24,916 nt of DNA from JBFKMV01 sp041629655 (GCA_041629655.1 JBFKMV010000058.1:1-24916); one strand, 5' to 3'; shown: positions 8,403 to 16,486, numbered from the stretch's first letter. Notes: generated by a model from the sequence alone, not told the origin. Numbers and translations are program-made.

Positions 8403-8468
8403 TTGAGAATCGAGCCCGGAACCTCGCTGCTCCACTACCGCATCGCCGACAAGCTCGGCGAGGGCGGG
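8403..8468 (+). pseudogene. Relic 5' end of a Ser/Thr protein kinase gene
   Basis: A TTG start with GGAG 6 nt upstream opens 22 codons reading MRIEPGTSLLHYRIADKLGE followed by GG. This is the usual beginning of PknB-type kinases in this kind of genome (HYRI..KLGEGGMGEVY). After the first part of the glycine-rich loop the kinase similarity stops. The frame continues through 20 low-complexity codons (GRAGAGLGRGAARACGG) into the signal peptide of a subtilisin-like protease. The simplest reading is a deletion that joined the start of a kinase gene to a protease gene. The alternative is one 452-residue fusion ORF that is really translated. Confidence 0.6.
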
Positions 8469-8516
8469 GGCCGGGCTGGTGCTGGGCTGGGCCGGGGAGC
8501 TGCGCGGGCGTGCGGC

Positions 8517-8521
8517 GGGAG
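8517..8521 (+). promoter_or_regulatory. Ribosome binding site that may set the protease start
   Basis: GGGAG lies 7 nt before GTG 8529-8531, whose product begins MKRHPRHRPGMAHRLRGIAA, a basic then hydrophobic signal sequence. This supports independent translation of the protease rather than only fusion translation from 8403. Confidence 0.5.
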
Positions 8522-8528
8522 CTCGTCC

Positions 8529-9761
8529 GTGAAACGACATCCACGACATCGCCCCGGCATGGCGCACCGTCTGCGCGGCATCGCCGCGGTCGTGATCGCC
8601 GCGACGCTGGCGGGTGGCGGCGTCGCGCTGGCGCAGCTCGTTCCCGACGTGCTCGACGACGTGGTCGAGATCGTGCCGAGGTCGCCGGAGCCGTTCGAGC
8701 CCGACATCGACGCCGAGGGCTTGGCCATCGAGCGCGGCGTGTGGGTGCTGATGGTCGAGCCGGAGCACGCGCGCCGCATCGCCGGGCACGGCTTCACCGT
8801 GCGCGAGCTGCGGAAGCTGAAGGCGCTGGACCGGGTGCTGATCCGCGTCCTCGCCCCGCAGGACCGCGAGCCCGCGGAGGCGTGGCTCGAGCTCGGGAAG
8901 CTCGCGCCCGGGGCGGAGGTCGATTTCAACCACGTCTACCGCGGCGCCGCCGGTGCGGCGGACCAGGCCGGCGAGGCGAAGCCCGCGGTCGCCCCCGCCC
9001 CGCAGGTCACGGGGCGCGTCACGATCGGCATCGTCGACTCGGCGGTGATGAAGAAGCACGAGGCGCTGCGCCGCGCCTCGATGGTCCAGCGCGACTTCGT
9101 GCCCTACGACCGCCCGCGCCCCCTGGCCCACGGCACCGCGGTGGCCTCGATCCTGGTCGGCGAGTCGGACCAGGTGCAGGGCGCGCTGCGCGGCGCGAAG
9201 CTCCATGCGGCGTCCGTGTTCTTCGAGGATGCGACGAAAAGCAACGCGGCCACCGCGTCCAGCCTGGTGCAGGCGCTGGACTGGCTGGCCGCAGAACGCG
9301 TGCCCGTGATCAACATGAGCCTGGCCGGCCCGCCGAACGCCGTGCTGGAGGCCGCGATCGACGCGGTCGTGGCGAAGGGCATCGTCGTCGTCGCCGCGGT
9401 GGGCAACAACGGACCCACCGGCGAGCCGCTGTACCCGGCCGCCTACCCGCCCGTCGTCGGCGTCACCGCGGTCGACGCCGCCAACCGCATCTATCTGTAC
9501 GCGAACCGCGGACCGCAGGTGATGTTCGCGGCCCCGGGGGTGGGCGTGCGCGTCGCACGGAGCGGCGGCGGCTACGTCAACGAGAGCGGCACCTCGATGG
9601 CCGCGCCCCGGGCCGCCGCCGTGCTGGCCCGCGTGCTGGCCGGCCCGCGCGCCGCCGCGCCCGCGCAGGCGCTGGCGTCGCTGCGGGCGACCGCGATCGA
9701 CCTGGGCCCGGCGGGCTACGACACCACCTTCGGCCACGGGTTGATCGCGGCGCCCGAGTGA
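8529..9761 (+). CDS. Exported subtilisin-like (S8) serine protease
   Basis: This protein of 410 residues from the GTG at 8529 (or 400 from ATG 8559) has a basic N-region and a hydrophobic stretch (IAAVVIAATLAGGGVALAQ), so it should be exported. A leader region that may be a propeptide covers about 40-155. The S8 catalytic domain follows. Asp170 is in TIGIVDSAV, His201 in LAHGTAVASILVG, the oxyanion Asn293 in AVGNNGP and Ser356 in NESGTSMAAP. The residues are complete, so the protein should be active. The substrate is unknown. The frame is open up to 8403, where a kinase-like N-terminus lies. That makes a 452-residue ORF, which an automatic caller may report as one gene. The gene is convergent with the downstream kinase gene. 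Confidence 0.9.
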   Translation: MKRHPRHRPGMAHRLRGIAAVVIAATLAGGGVALAQLVPDVLDDVVEIVPRSPEPFEPDIDAEGLAIERGVWVLMVEPEHARRIAGHGFTVRELRKLKALDRVLIRVLAPQDREPAEAWLELGKLAPGAEVDFNHVYRGAAGAADQAGEAKPAVAPAPQVTGRVTIGIVDSAVMKKHEALRRASMVQRDFVPYDRPRPLAHGTAVASILVGESDQVQGALRGAKLHAASVFFEDATKSNAATASSLVQALDWLAAERVPVINMSLAGPPNAVLEAAIDAVVAKGIVVVAAVGNNGPTGEPLYPAAYPPVVGVTAVDAANRIYLYANRGPQVMFAAPGVGVRVARSGGGYVNESGTSMAAPRAAAVLARVLAGPRAAAPAQALASLRATAIDLGPAGYDTTFGHGLIAAPE

Positions 9762-9846
9762 CGCCTCCCCCTCAGAGCTTCGCACCGAATCCGATCGACG
9801 CCGGCCGGCCGGCGGGAACGCTCCCTCGTTGTCGCGCGTCTCGCTC

Positions 9847-9864
9847 CCCGATCTCGTAATCGGG
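9847..9864. terminator. Hairpin between convergent protease and kinase genes
   Basis: CCCGAT-CTCGTA-ATCGGG forms a 6-bp stem in the 135-bp gap between two converging stop codons. A second small hairpin (CCGGT-GGGA-ACCGG, 9879-9892) sits closer to the kinase stop. Either could end transcription from one or both sides. No clear T-run follows. Confidence 0.35.
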
Positions 9865-9896
9865 CGGGAGTCGGCAGACCGGTGGGAACCGGCCGC

Positions 9897-12608
9897 TCAC
9901 TCCTGGGGGACGACCTCCGCCGCGAAAACCGGTCGGCCGGCCAGCGAGGTGTAGAAACCGTACGTGGCCAGCGCGACGATCACGCCGTACAGGGCGAGCG
10001 TCGCGCCGGAGTGCCACGCCGCCAGGTCGTAGGACGGCGCGCCCTGCACCAGCTGGCTGAAGGCGATCAGGACGGACACGCTCAGCACGCCGAAGCGGGT
10101 CAGCAACAGGAAGATCGCCACCCAGGAGATCACCAGCATCGGAAGAAACAACGGCATCAGGCGCGGGTCGAGGACCAGGGTCGGGGGAACCGCGAACACG
10201 ATGACGAGCGCCGCAACGGCGAGCCAGTGCTTTCTCAGCACGAGGCGCAACAGGAGCAGCGCGAACAACAACGTCATCGTCATGACCACGCCGAACGCGA
10301 GACTGCTCCCGATGTGGGAAGCCACGAAGCGGCCGCCGAGCAGGACCGCCGTGTTGGTCCCTTCGCCGAAGAGTGGATTCATCGGGGGAACCTCGAGCCA
10401 CCGCGTTCCCAGGACGCGCACCGGAAGTTCCAGCAGGCACAATCCGGCGAACGCCGCCGTGCCGATCAGCAGGTCCCGGCCGATCAGGGGATCGGCGAAC
10501 CGCCCGGCGAGCAGGCGGTTCCACGAGACCAGCGTACCCGGCCAGCGGCGCCGCAGGAACGGCTCGACCGCGACGTAGATCAGCCAGACCACGCCGCTGA
10601 ACATCAGGGCCTCCGCCAGGCCCATGGTCAGCAGGGTGAGCTCGCCGTTGAAGTCCGGCACGTGGTCCGCCGTCGCCGCCCAGTCCACCAGCATGGCAAG
10701 TCCGAACACCAGGGTCAGCCGGCCCGCGCCCTTGCGGTCTCCGCGCCCCAGCCTCAGGTTGCGGCGCGCCATGAACAGCGCGCCGCCCACGATCGCGAGC
10801 GCGAGCAGACCCTGAAACACGAACAACGGCTGCAATTGCGCAACGAGCTGCAACCGCTCCATCCGCCACGGTCGATCCCAGGTGTCGAGGATCGCGAAGT
10901 AGGTCGGCTGTCCGCGGTACGCCGCCGCCTCGATCCGCACCTCGAGCCCGGGCGCGTCGGGGCGCCTGCCCTCCCACGCCGCGCGGCGGTCGGCGTAATC
11001 CGCGGGCAACCATCGCGGCTCGACCCGGGTCAACGCCGCGGGATCGAGGCCGGCGGCCTCGAGCAGGACCGACCAGTCCGGCTCCCTTGCCGGCTCCGTG
11101 CTCGCATCGAGCTGCGGCGGGACGACGCGAAGACGTGTCATTCGTCCCGCGCCGTCCAGCGCCACGTAGGCCATCCCGGAAACGTCGTGTCGGGGATCGA
11201 AGCGCGTGACGCGCCTGGCAAACCCGTTCCCCGGAATCATCACGCGCGGGCTCTGCCGGTACCAGAAGTAGACGGCGGGCGGCCCGCCGGAGAGCCGATC
11301 CCAGCGCCGGGGCGAAGGGTCGGTCTTCTCGATGTAGTCCAGGTAAGCATGGTGGACGTCGAAGCCGTGCGAGCGGGAGACCGCCTGGGCGTCGTGCCCG
11401 AGCTTGGCCAGCAGCTCCTGGGCATCACGGGCCAGGACCACGGGAGGCTTCTCGAGCGGCACCCTGTTGATCAGCCCGCCGAGCTCCGGGAACCGCGCGC
11501 TGGCCGCGAATGCCAGCGCCAGCGCGACGAGGATGAACGCGAGGCAGGAAACCGCGATCGACGGCGGCAACCCGCCCACGTCTCCCGCCTGGGCGACCAT
11601 CTGCGGCGACGGCGTCTCGCCGGCGGCCAGAGCCGCCGCCAGCGGATCGCCGCCGGGAAGCGTGGCGGCCACGGAGAGCGCGGATGCCGGCCGGTCGCCG
11701 GGGTCGGTCTCGAGGCAACGCAGGATCACCCGCTCGATCGTGGGATCGAGCCCTTTGACGTGGCTCGACGGGTTGGTGGGCGTCGACTCTCGCTCCAGCC
11801 GCAACATCTCCGCGCGGCTGCTCGCATCGAAGGCGCGTTTGCCCGTGAACAGCTCGTACAGCACGAGGCCGAGCGAGTAGACGTCGCTCCTCACCGTGAC
11901 CTCGCTGCCCTCGAGCTGCTCCGGGGCCATGTAGGCCGGGGTGCCCGCGCGCACCTCCCCGGGCGCGACCCCGAGCGCCAGGCTCGCCAGCCCGAAGTCC
12001 GTGATCTTCGCCCGGCCGCGGCCGTCGATCATCACGTTCGTCGGCTTCAGGTCGCGATGCAGGATGCCCTGATCGTGCGCGGCCGCAAGTCCCGCGCAGA
12101 GCTGGCGAGCGATCTGCGCCGCCTTGTGCTGGGGCAGCCGTTCGATCCGCCGCAGCAACGAGCCGAGGTCTTCACCGTCCACGTACTCCATCGAGATGTA
12201 GTGCTGCCCGTCCACCTCGCCGATGTCGTAAACCCGGCACACGTTGGGATGGGTCACCCGGAGGGCGATCCTGACCTCGTTGAGGAAGCGCTCCTGCCGG
12301 GACGGGTCCCGCTGCAACCCGGCGGGCAGGAACTTCAACGCCACCGGCTGGCCGAGCTTCAGATCGTCCGCGCGGTAGACCTCGCCCATTCCACCGCGGC
12401 CGAGCAAACCGACGATGCGGTAGCGCCGGGCCAGCACCGTTCCGGGGATGAAGCGGGCCGGATCGGGTGATGGATGGGAGACCGCGCTGGCGGCGTTTCT
12501 CAGGCTCGTCTCGGTGGGCGCGGAAGTCTTGTCGACGGCGGCTCCGCAGTCACCGCAGAAACGCTGCCCGTCAGGATAGTCGCTCCCGCAGGAGTCGCAG
12601 CGGGACAT
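9897..12608 (-). CDS. Ser/Thr protein kinase with zinc ribbon and multi-membrane tail
   Basis: This 903-residue protein has three parts. First is a zinc ribbon with C4, C7, C18 and C21 (CDSCGSDYPDGQRFCGDC). Second is a PknB-type kinase domain (about 63-330) with loop GRGGMGEVY, Lys92 in VALKFLP, HRDLKPTN (H184, D186) and DFG at D204, all intact. Third is a long tail: one membrane helix near SIAVSCLAFILVALALAFAA, an extracytoplasmic segment (YFWYRQSPRVMIP ... LRVVPPQLD), then many hydrophobic helices (LFALLLLRLVL, LMPLFLPMLVISWVAIFLLL). This tail is known from large acidobacterial kinases, but its role is not known. The ATG at 12606-12608 has GGGAG 6 nt upstream. It probably senses a membrane or periplasmic signal and phosphorylates cytoplasmic proteins. 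The neighbouring FHA proteins are candidate partners. Confidence 0.93.
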   Translation of the reverse strand: MSRCDSCGSDYPDGQRFCGDCGAAVDKTSAPTETSLRNAASAVSHPSPDPARFIPGTVLARRYRIVGLLGRGGMGEVYRADDLKLGQPVALKFLPAGLQRDPSRQERFLNEVRIALRVTHPNVCRVYDIGEVDGQHYISMEYVDGEDLGSLLRRIERLPQHKAAQIARQLCAGLAAAHDQGILHRDLKPTNVMIDGRGRAKITDFGLASLALGVAPGEVRAGTPAYMAPEQLEGSEVTVRSDVYSLGLVLYELFTGKRAFDASSRAEMLRLERESTPTNPSSHVKGLDPTIERVILRCLETDPGDRPASALSVAATLPGGDPLAAALAAGETPSPQMVAQAGDVGGLPPSIAVSCLAFILVALALAFAASARFPELGGLINRVPLEKPPVVLARDAQELLAKLGHDAQAVSRSHGFDVHHAYLDYIEKTDPSPRRWDRLSGGPPAVYFWYRQSPRVMIPGNGFARRVTRFDPRHDVSGMAYVALDGAGRMTRLRVVPPQLDASTEPAREPDWSVLLEAAGLDPAALTRVEPRWLPADYADRRAAWEGRRPDAPGLEVRIEAAAYRGQPTYFAILDTWDRPWRMERLQLVAQLQPLFVFQGLLALAIVGGALFMARRNLRLGRGDRKGAGRLTLVFGLAMLVDWAATADHVPDFNGELTLLTMGLAEALMFSGVVWLIYVAVEPFLRRRWPGTLVSWNRLLAGRFADPLIGRDLLIGTAAFAGLCLLELPVRVLGTRWLEVPPMNPLFGEGTNTAVLLGGRFVASHIGSSLAFGVVMTMTLLFALLLLRLVLRKHWLAVAALVIVFAVPPTLVLDPRLMPLFLPMLVISWVAIFLLLTRFGVLSVSVLIAFSQLVQGAPSYDLAAWHSGATLALYGVIVALATYGFYTSLAGRPVFAAEVVPQE

Positions 12609-12825
12609 CCGACACTCCCAGTGGTGGTAGCCGGGTTGCCTCAGTTCTACCACTATCGACGATGGTTGGATACGGGAGATTACGGTTCGGGTTGACGGGG
12701 TCGGCTGCGTGTCGAAGGGGGTGGGGCGAAGTGGGACGCGGGGAAGGTGATTGGCGGGTCGTTGACCGGCTTTGCGGGCTTGTGGACACGGACGATCCAG
12801 ATCTCGGCTGTCGCCCGCTATCCGA
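12609..12825. other. Intergenic region between zinc-ribbon kinase and FHA gene
   Basis: These 217 bp lie between the stop of the minus-strand FHA gene and the start of the minus-strand kinase gene. They should hold the kinase promoter. I see TTGACG and TTGACC on the plus strand but no convincing -10 partner on either strand, and no open frame of interest. Confidence 0.4.
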
Positions 12826-13224
12826 TCATCGCTCCTCGGCCGGCCGCTCCGCGAACCGCCCGGTGACGAACAGCAGGCGCGTGCCGCCGAGCTGGATCTC
12901 GTCGAGGTGGCGCAGGCGCTGGGCGACGTCGGGGCGCAGCTCGCGGCCGTTGACGCGGGTGCCGTTGAGGCTGCCCGGATCGAGGGCGTGGCAGATCCCG
13001 GCGTCGCAGCGGATCACGCAGTGCCGCTTGCTGATCTCCTCGTCGCTCAACGCGAAGTCGGCGTCGCCGCCGCGGCCGATCACCGTCTCCGACCGCGCGA
13101 TGCGGTGGGCGACGTCGATGTCGGGCCCGTCGATCACCGCCAGCACGAACACGTGCGGCGCCGCGAACGGCACCTTGCGGGTGACGCGCTTCGACGTGGC
13201 GGAGGAGGCCGAGGAACCGGGCAT
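12826..13224 (-). CDS. FHA-domain phosphothreonine-binding protein
   Basis: This is a 132-residue soluble protein whose body (about 25-120) is one FHA domain. Conserved residues are Gly50-Arg51 (TVIGRGGDAD), Ser65 to His68 (EISKRHCVI) and Asn87-Gly88 in SLNGTRVNG. FHA domains bind phosphothreonine peptides, so this is a reader for the neighbouring kinases. The N-terminus is rich in Ser and Thr (SSASSATSKRVTRK) and could itself be phosphorylated, as in GarA-type proteins; that is inference. The ATG at 13224 has GAGGG 7 nt upstream. The gene is divergent from a second FHA gene (13409), with 184 bp between them. Confidence 0.9.
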   Translation of the reverse strand: MPGSSASSATSKRVTRKVPFAAPHVFVLAVIDGPDIDVAHRIARSETVIGRGGDADFALSDEEISKRHCVIRCDAGICHALDPGSLNGTRVNGRELRPDVAQRLRHLDEIQLGGTRLLFVTGRFAERPAEER

Positions 13225-13408
13225 ACGGCAGCCCTCGTGGACGGGGTCGGTCCACGACGAAATCTCGGCCCCGCCCCCGGAAATTTCAAGCCGGCCGCCC
13301 CGTGACCGATCGCGACACGCCGATTACGATTCGGGCATTGACTTTGCCCAAGGCGGAATCCATCCATCCGCAAGGGGGATACGGTTCGTCTTCGCGCGGA
13401 GACCAGCG

Positions 13409-13816
13409 ATGCGTGACGGAAAGACTCGGCGAGTCGCCAAGGGAGGTCAGAACCGCGGCCTGGCGGAATTCCTGGCGGAGCACGAGGTCAGGATGGTCGC
13501 GGTGTCCGGCGGAAGTGCCGGAACGGTGCTGAGGATCCTGCGGGAGCTGTCCACCCTCGGCCGCGGCCCGGGTGTCGACTTCGCGCTCGACGACCCCGCG
13601 TTGTCCCGCCAGCACGCCGCGATCGAGTACGCCGGCGACGAGTTCCGCATCCGCGACCTGGGCAGCACCAACGGCGTGCTGGTGAACGGACGGCCGGTGC
13701 AGGTGGGCGAGCTGCGGCACGGCGACCGGGTCGAGATCGGTTCGCAGACCTATCAGTTCCTGATCGAGCTGCACGACGACGGGCCGGAGGTCTACGAGCT
13801 GAGCCCCGAGGCGTAG
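13409..13816 (+). CDS. FHA-domain protein, upstream of the PEGA kinase
   Basis: This 135-residue protein has a short basic N-terminus (MRDGKTRRVAKGGQNRG) and an FHA domain (about 45-122). Key residues are Gly51-Arg52 (STLGRGPG), Ser66 to His69 (ALSRQHAAI) and Ser86-Thr87-Asn88-Gly89 (DLGSTNGVLVNGR). It keeps the canonical STNG motif, unlike its divergent neighbour. The frame is open far upstream, but the ATG at 13409 has GCGGAG 7 nt before it and begins the natural protein. The gene ends 8 bp before the ATG of a Ser/Thr kinase on the same strand, so the pair is one operon. It probably docks onto phosphothreonine sites of that kinase or its substrates. Confidence 0.9.
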   Translation: MRDGKTRRVAKGGQNRGLAEFLAEHEVRMVAVSGGSAGTVLRILRELSTLGRGPGVDFALDDPALSRQHAAIEYAGDEFRIRDLGSTNGVLVNGRPVQVGELRHGDRVEIGSQTYQFLIELHDDGPEVYELSPEA

Positions 13817-13824
13817 GCTTCGTC

Positions 13825-15342
13825 ATGCCCGGGGAGCGCGCGGTGACCCGGCCGAGGAGGCTGGGCAACTTCGAGGTCCTTCGCGAGATCGCGGAGGGCG
13901 GCATGGGCGTCGTGCACCTGGCGCGGCAGCCGACCCTCGACCGGCTGGTCGTGCTCAAGCGCATGCGCCGCGACGTGCCGGTGGACCCCTCGATGGTGGC
14001 GCGCTTCGAGCGCGAGGCGCGGGCGGCTGCCGCGGTGCAGCACCAGAACGTCGTCGCCGTCTACGACTGTTTCCAGTTCCGCGGCGACCACTACATCGCC
14101 CAGGAGTTCGTGGACGGCGCCGATCTGCGGGCCGTGCTCGAGCAGGTGGGGCGGATCGACGCCCGGGTGGCGGGCCTGATCGGCCTGTCCATCATCCGCG
14201 GCCTGGAAGAGATCCACAGCCGCGGCATCGTGCACCGCGACCTCAAGCCGGCCAACATCCTGATCGGGCACGGCGGGGAGTCCAAGATCGCCGACTTCGG
14301 TATCGCGCTGGAAAAGCGCGGCCTCGGGCTGACGCAGCCCGGCACGATGCTCGGTTCGGTTCCCTACATGTCGCCGGAGCAGATGATGGGCGAGCAGGTC
14401 GACTACAGGAGCGACCTGTTCTCGTTCGGGATCCTGCTGTACGAGATGCTGACCGGCGCGCCACCGTACCGGGAGTCGGACGAGGAATCGGCCGACACGC
14501 TGCTGGAGCGGATGCAGCGGGGGCGCTTCGAGTCGCCGCGGCGTCGCGGCGCCGCCGTCCCGCGCTGGATGGTGCGGCTGATCCGCTGCTGCCTGCACCC
14601 GAAGCCCTCGGCCCGTCTCGAGTCCGCGACCACCGTTCGCCGTTACCTCGAGCGACGATTCGGGACCGCCTCGCCCACCGACTGCCGGCGGGAGATCGCC
14701 GCCTGGCTCGGCGCGCGCGGCGTGCTGCGATCGTCCGAGAGCGACACCACGCTGAGCCCGGCGGTGGGCCGGGCTCGCCGGCAGATCGAGCAACGCCGGA
14801 TGGCGTGGCGTTATGCCGCCGCCGCGGCGCCCGCGGTGCTGGGGCTGCTGGTCGTCGGAGTGGTGCTGGTGCGGGGAGACGGTGACGGCACGTCGCCGCC
14901 GCCGCCGCCCCGCGCGGAGACGCCGCCGGTTTCCGTCGGGGAGTCGTGGGAGCCGGGGGTCCTGGCATGGCCGGACCGCTTCGGACCCATGGCGGTCGAT
15001 GTACGGGCCGCCACCTCGGCGGTGGGCGTTCCGACGGTCGAAGCGGTCGACCTTCCGGCCGCCACCCCGGTGATGGACGCTCCCCCCCCGATCGAGTCGC
15101 TCGTCAGCGCCGTGGCGGAGCCGGCCCGGGTGCGCTTCGTGGCGAATCCGTGGGCGCGCGTCCGGGTCGGGGATGACGCCGACTTCCACACCCCGCGCGC
15201 GGCCCCGCTGGCGCTGGCGCCGGGGCGGTACAAGGTGACCTTCGAGCATCCGACCTACGGCCGGGCCGAGTACGAGCTGGACCTGGCCGCGGGCGAGGAG
15301 CGCCGCCTGCGCCACGACTTCCGCGAGCGGAGCGCCCCGTGA
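13825..15342 (+). CDS. PknB-type Ser/Thr kinase with extracellular PEGA domain
   Basis: This protein of 505 residues has a kinase domain (about 15-275) with loop AEGGMGVVHLA, Lys45 in VVLKRM, HRDLKPAN (H137, D139) and DFG at D157. One transmembrane helix follows (about 330-349), then a Pro-rich linker and a PEGA-type beta domain (about 435-500, FVANPWARVRVGDD ... PGRYKVTFEHP). The extracytoplasmic PEGA domain is a likely sensor or binding module. Start: the ATG at 13825 is used here, but GTG 13843 has a better ribosome site (GGGGAG 6 nt upstream) and would give 499 residues starting MTRPRRLGNFEV. It lies 8 bp after an FHA gene and overlaps the LysM gene by 4 nt, so all three should be co-expressed. 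Confidence 0.94.
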   Translation: MPGERAVTRPRRLGNFEVLREIAEGGMGVVHLARQPTLDRLVVLKRMRRDVPVDPSMVARFEREARAAAAVQHQNVVAVYDCFQFRGDHYIAQEFVDGADLRAVLEQVGRIDARVAGLIGLSIIRGLEEIHSRGIVHRDLKPANILIGHGGESKIADFGIALEKRGLGLTQPGTMLGSVPYMSPEQMMGEQVDYRSDLFSFGILLYEMLTGAPPYRESDEESADTLLERMQRGRFESPRRRGAAVPRWMVRLIRCCLHPKPSARLESATTVRRYLERRFGTASPTDCRREIAAWLGARGVLRSSESDTTLSPAVGRARRQIEQRRMAWRYAAAAAPAVLGLLVVGVVLVRGDGDGTSPPPPPRAETPPVSVGESWEPGVLAWPDRFGPMAVDVRAATSAVGVPTVEAVDLPAATPVMDAPPPIESLVSAVAEPARVRFVANPWARVRVGDDADFHTPRAAPLALAPGRYKVTFEHPTYGRAEYELDLAAGEERRLRHDFRERSAP

Positions 15343-16250
15343 TCCGCGCGAAGCGACAGCTGTGGGCGATCGTGCTGGGCATCGCCACCGCGGGGACCGT
15401 GGCCCCGGCCGCCGAACGTCAACACACGGTCGCCGGCGGCGAATCGGCCTCGGCGATCGCCAAGCGCTACTACGGCGACTTCGAGCTGGCCGGGCTGCTG
15501 ATGCAGCTCAACGGCCGGTCGGGCACCGTGATCCACCCCGGCGAGAAGCTCCGCGTGCCGTACTGCGTCGTCCACACCGTCCGCTCCGGCGATTCGTGGT
15601 CGAAGCTGGCGCAGCGTTACCTGGGCCGCCCCTCCGCCTGGCCCGAGATCGCCGAGCTGAACGGGCTCCAGCGGCGCGCCCCCCTCCAGCCGGGGCAGCG
15701 CATCGTCATGCCGGTGGTGCTGGCTCATTCCCTGGAACGGGGCGAGTCGCTGGCCACGCTCGCCGAGCGGTTCTACGGCGACCTCGGGCGCGCCCGGATG
15801 CTCCAGTCGTGGAACCGCATCGAGGACCCGCGCACCCTGTCGGTCGGCCGCTCGATCGAGATCCCGCTGGTGACCCTGCAGCTGGCGGAACCCCCGGCGC
15901 CCCCGGCCGCATCGGCGGAAGCCGCCGCGGAGGAGGCGCGTCGCCGGGAGACGAGCGCCCGGTTCCTCGGCACGGTCCGGGCCGCTCGACGGGCCTACGA
16001 CGCGGGCGACTACGACCGCGCTCGCGAGCTGCTCGAATCGCAGCGAAGCGCAGCCGTCGAGAAGGCGGACGCCCCGGAGCGAGCCGAGTACTGGCAGCTG
16101 CTGGCCTTCGTGCGGGTCGCCTTCGACCGCCAGGAGGAGGCGTGCGCCGCGTGGGCGTCGCTCCACGATCTCACCCCAAGCGTCGAGCTCGATCCTGACC
16201 TGGTCTCCCCGAAGATCCGCGAGTCGACGGCGGCCTGCCCTCCACGCTGA
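15339..16250 (+). CDS. Exported protein with three LysM domains
   Basis: This protein of 303 residues starts with an N-terminal signal (MIRAKRQLWAIVLGIATAG). Three LysM modules follow at about 28-74 (HTVAGGESASAIAKRYYGD), 78-125 (HTVRSGDSWSKLAQRYLG) and 129-176 (HSLERGESLATLAERFYGD). LysM domains bind N-acetylglucosamine in peptidoglycan. The C-terminal part (about 190-300) is helical and may be a TPR-like repeat (RRAYDAGDYDRARELLESQR). The GTG start overlaps the kinase stop (GTGA), with GGAG 7 nt upstream, so its translation is coupled to the kinase. A role in presenting cell-wall state to the PEGA kinase is inferred from this context. Confidence 0.92.
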   Translation: MIRAKRQLWAIVLGIATAGTVAPAAERQHTVAGGESASAIAKRYYGDFELAGLLMQLNGRSGTVIHPGEKLRVPYCVVHTVRSGDSWSKLAQRYLGRPSAWPEIAELNGLQRRAPLQPGQRIVMPVVLAHSLERGESLATLAERFYGDLGRARMLQSWNRIEDPRTLSVGRSIEIPLVTLQLAEPPAPPAASAEAAAEEARRRETSARFLGTVRAARRAYDAGDYDRARELLESQRSAAVEKADAPERAEYWQLLAFVRVAFDRQEEACAAWASLHDLTPSVELDPDLVSPKIRESTAACPPR

Positions 16251-16313
16251 GGCGGGTTTGGCCCACGGGCCGGTCGATTGACGGAGCGGGGCGGCGATCG
16301 CTCCTTTCGCCGA

Positions 16314-16328
16314 CACGGTGTCACCGTG
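16314..16328. promoter_or_regulatory. Palindrome CACGGTG-T-CACCGTG, possible operator
   Basis: A perfect 7+1+7 inverted repeat lies 169 bp before the start of the cyclic-di-GMP gene. Its size and symmetry suit a dimeric repressor or activator site. No adjacent promoter is clear, so its function is a guess. Confidence 0.3.
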
Positions 16329-16486
16329 CCGAGACCACCCGCGACGCCCTTGCGGTTCCGGAAGAGTCTGGATTGAGGGGCGATCATGCCGGCGGCTGCG
16401 AAGGCATCGATGGGCAGGCTTCCGCCCTGCAGGACGTCGATGTACCCTTGAAACCGATGCGGCCGAGACGGGCGTCCCAGGCCATT

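Noticed and set aside
9799..9814. 16-bp palindrome CGCCGGCCGGCCGGCG
   Set aside because: It is made of CCGG steps that arise easily in such GC-rich DNA. It may help termination between the convergent genes, but nothing specific supports it.
13338..13343. TTGACT as a -35 box between the two FHA genes
   Set aside because: No acceptable -10 hexamer lies at the normal distance on that strand.
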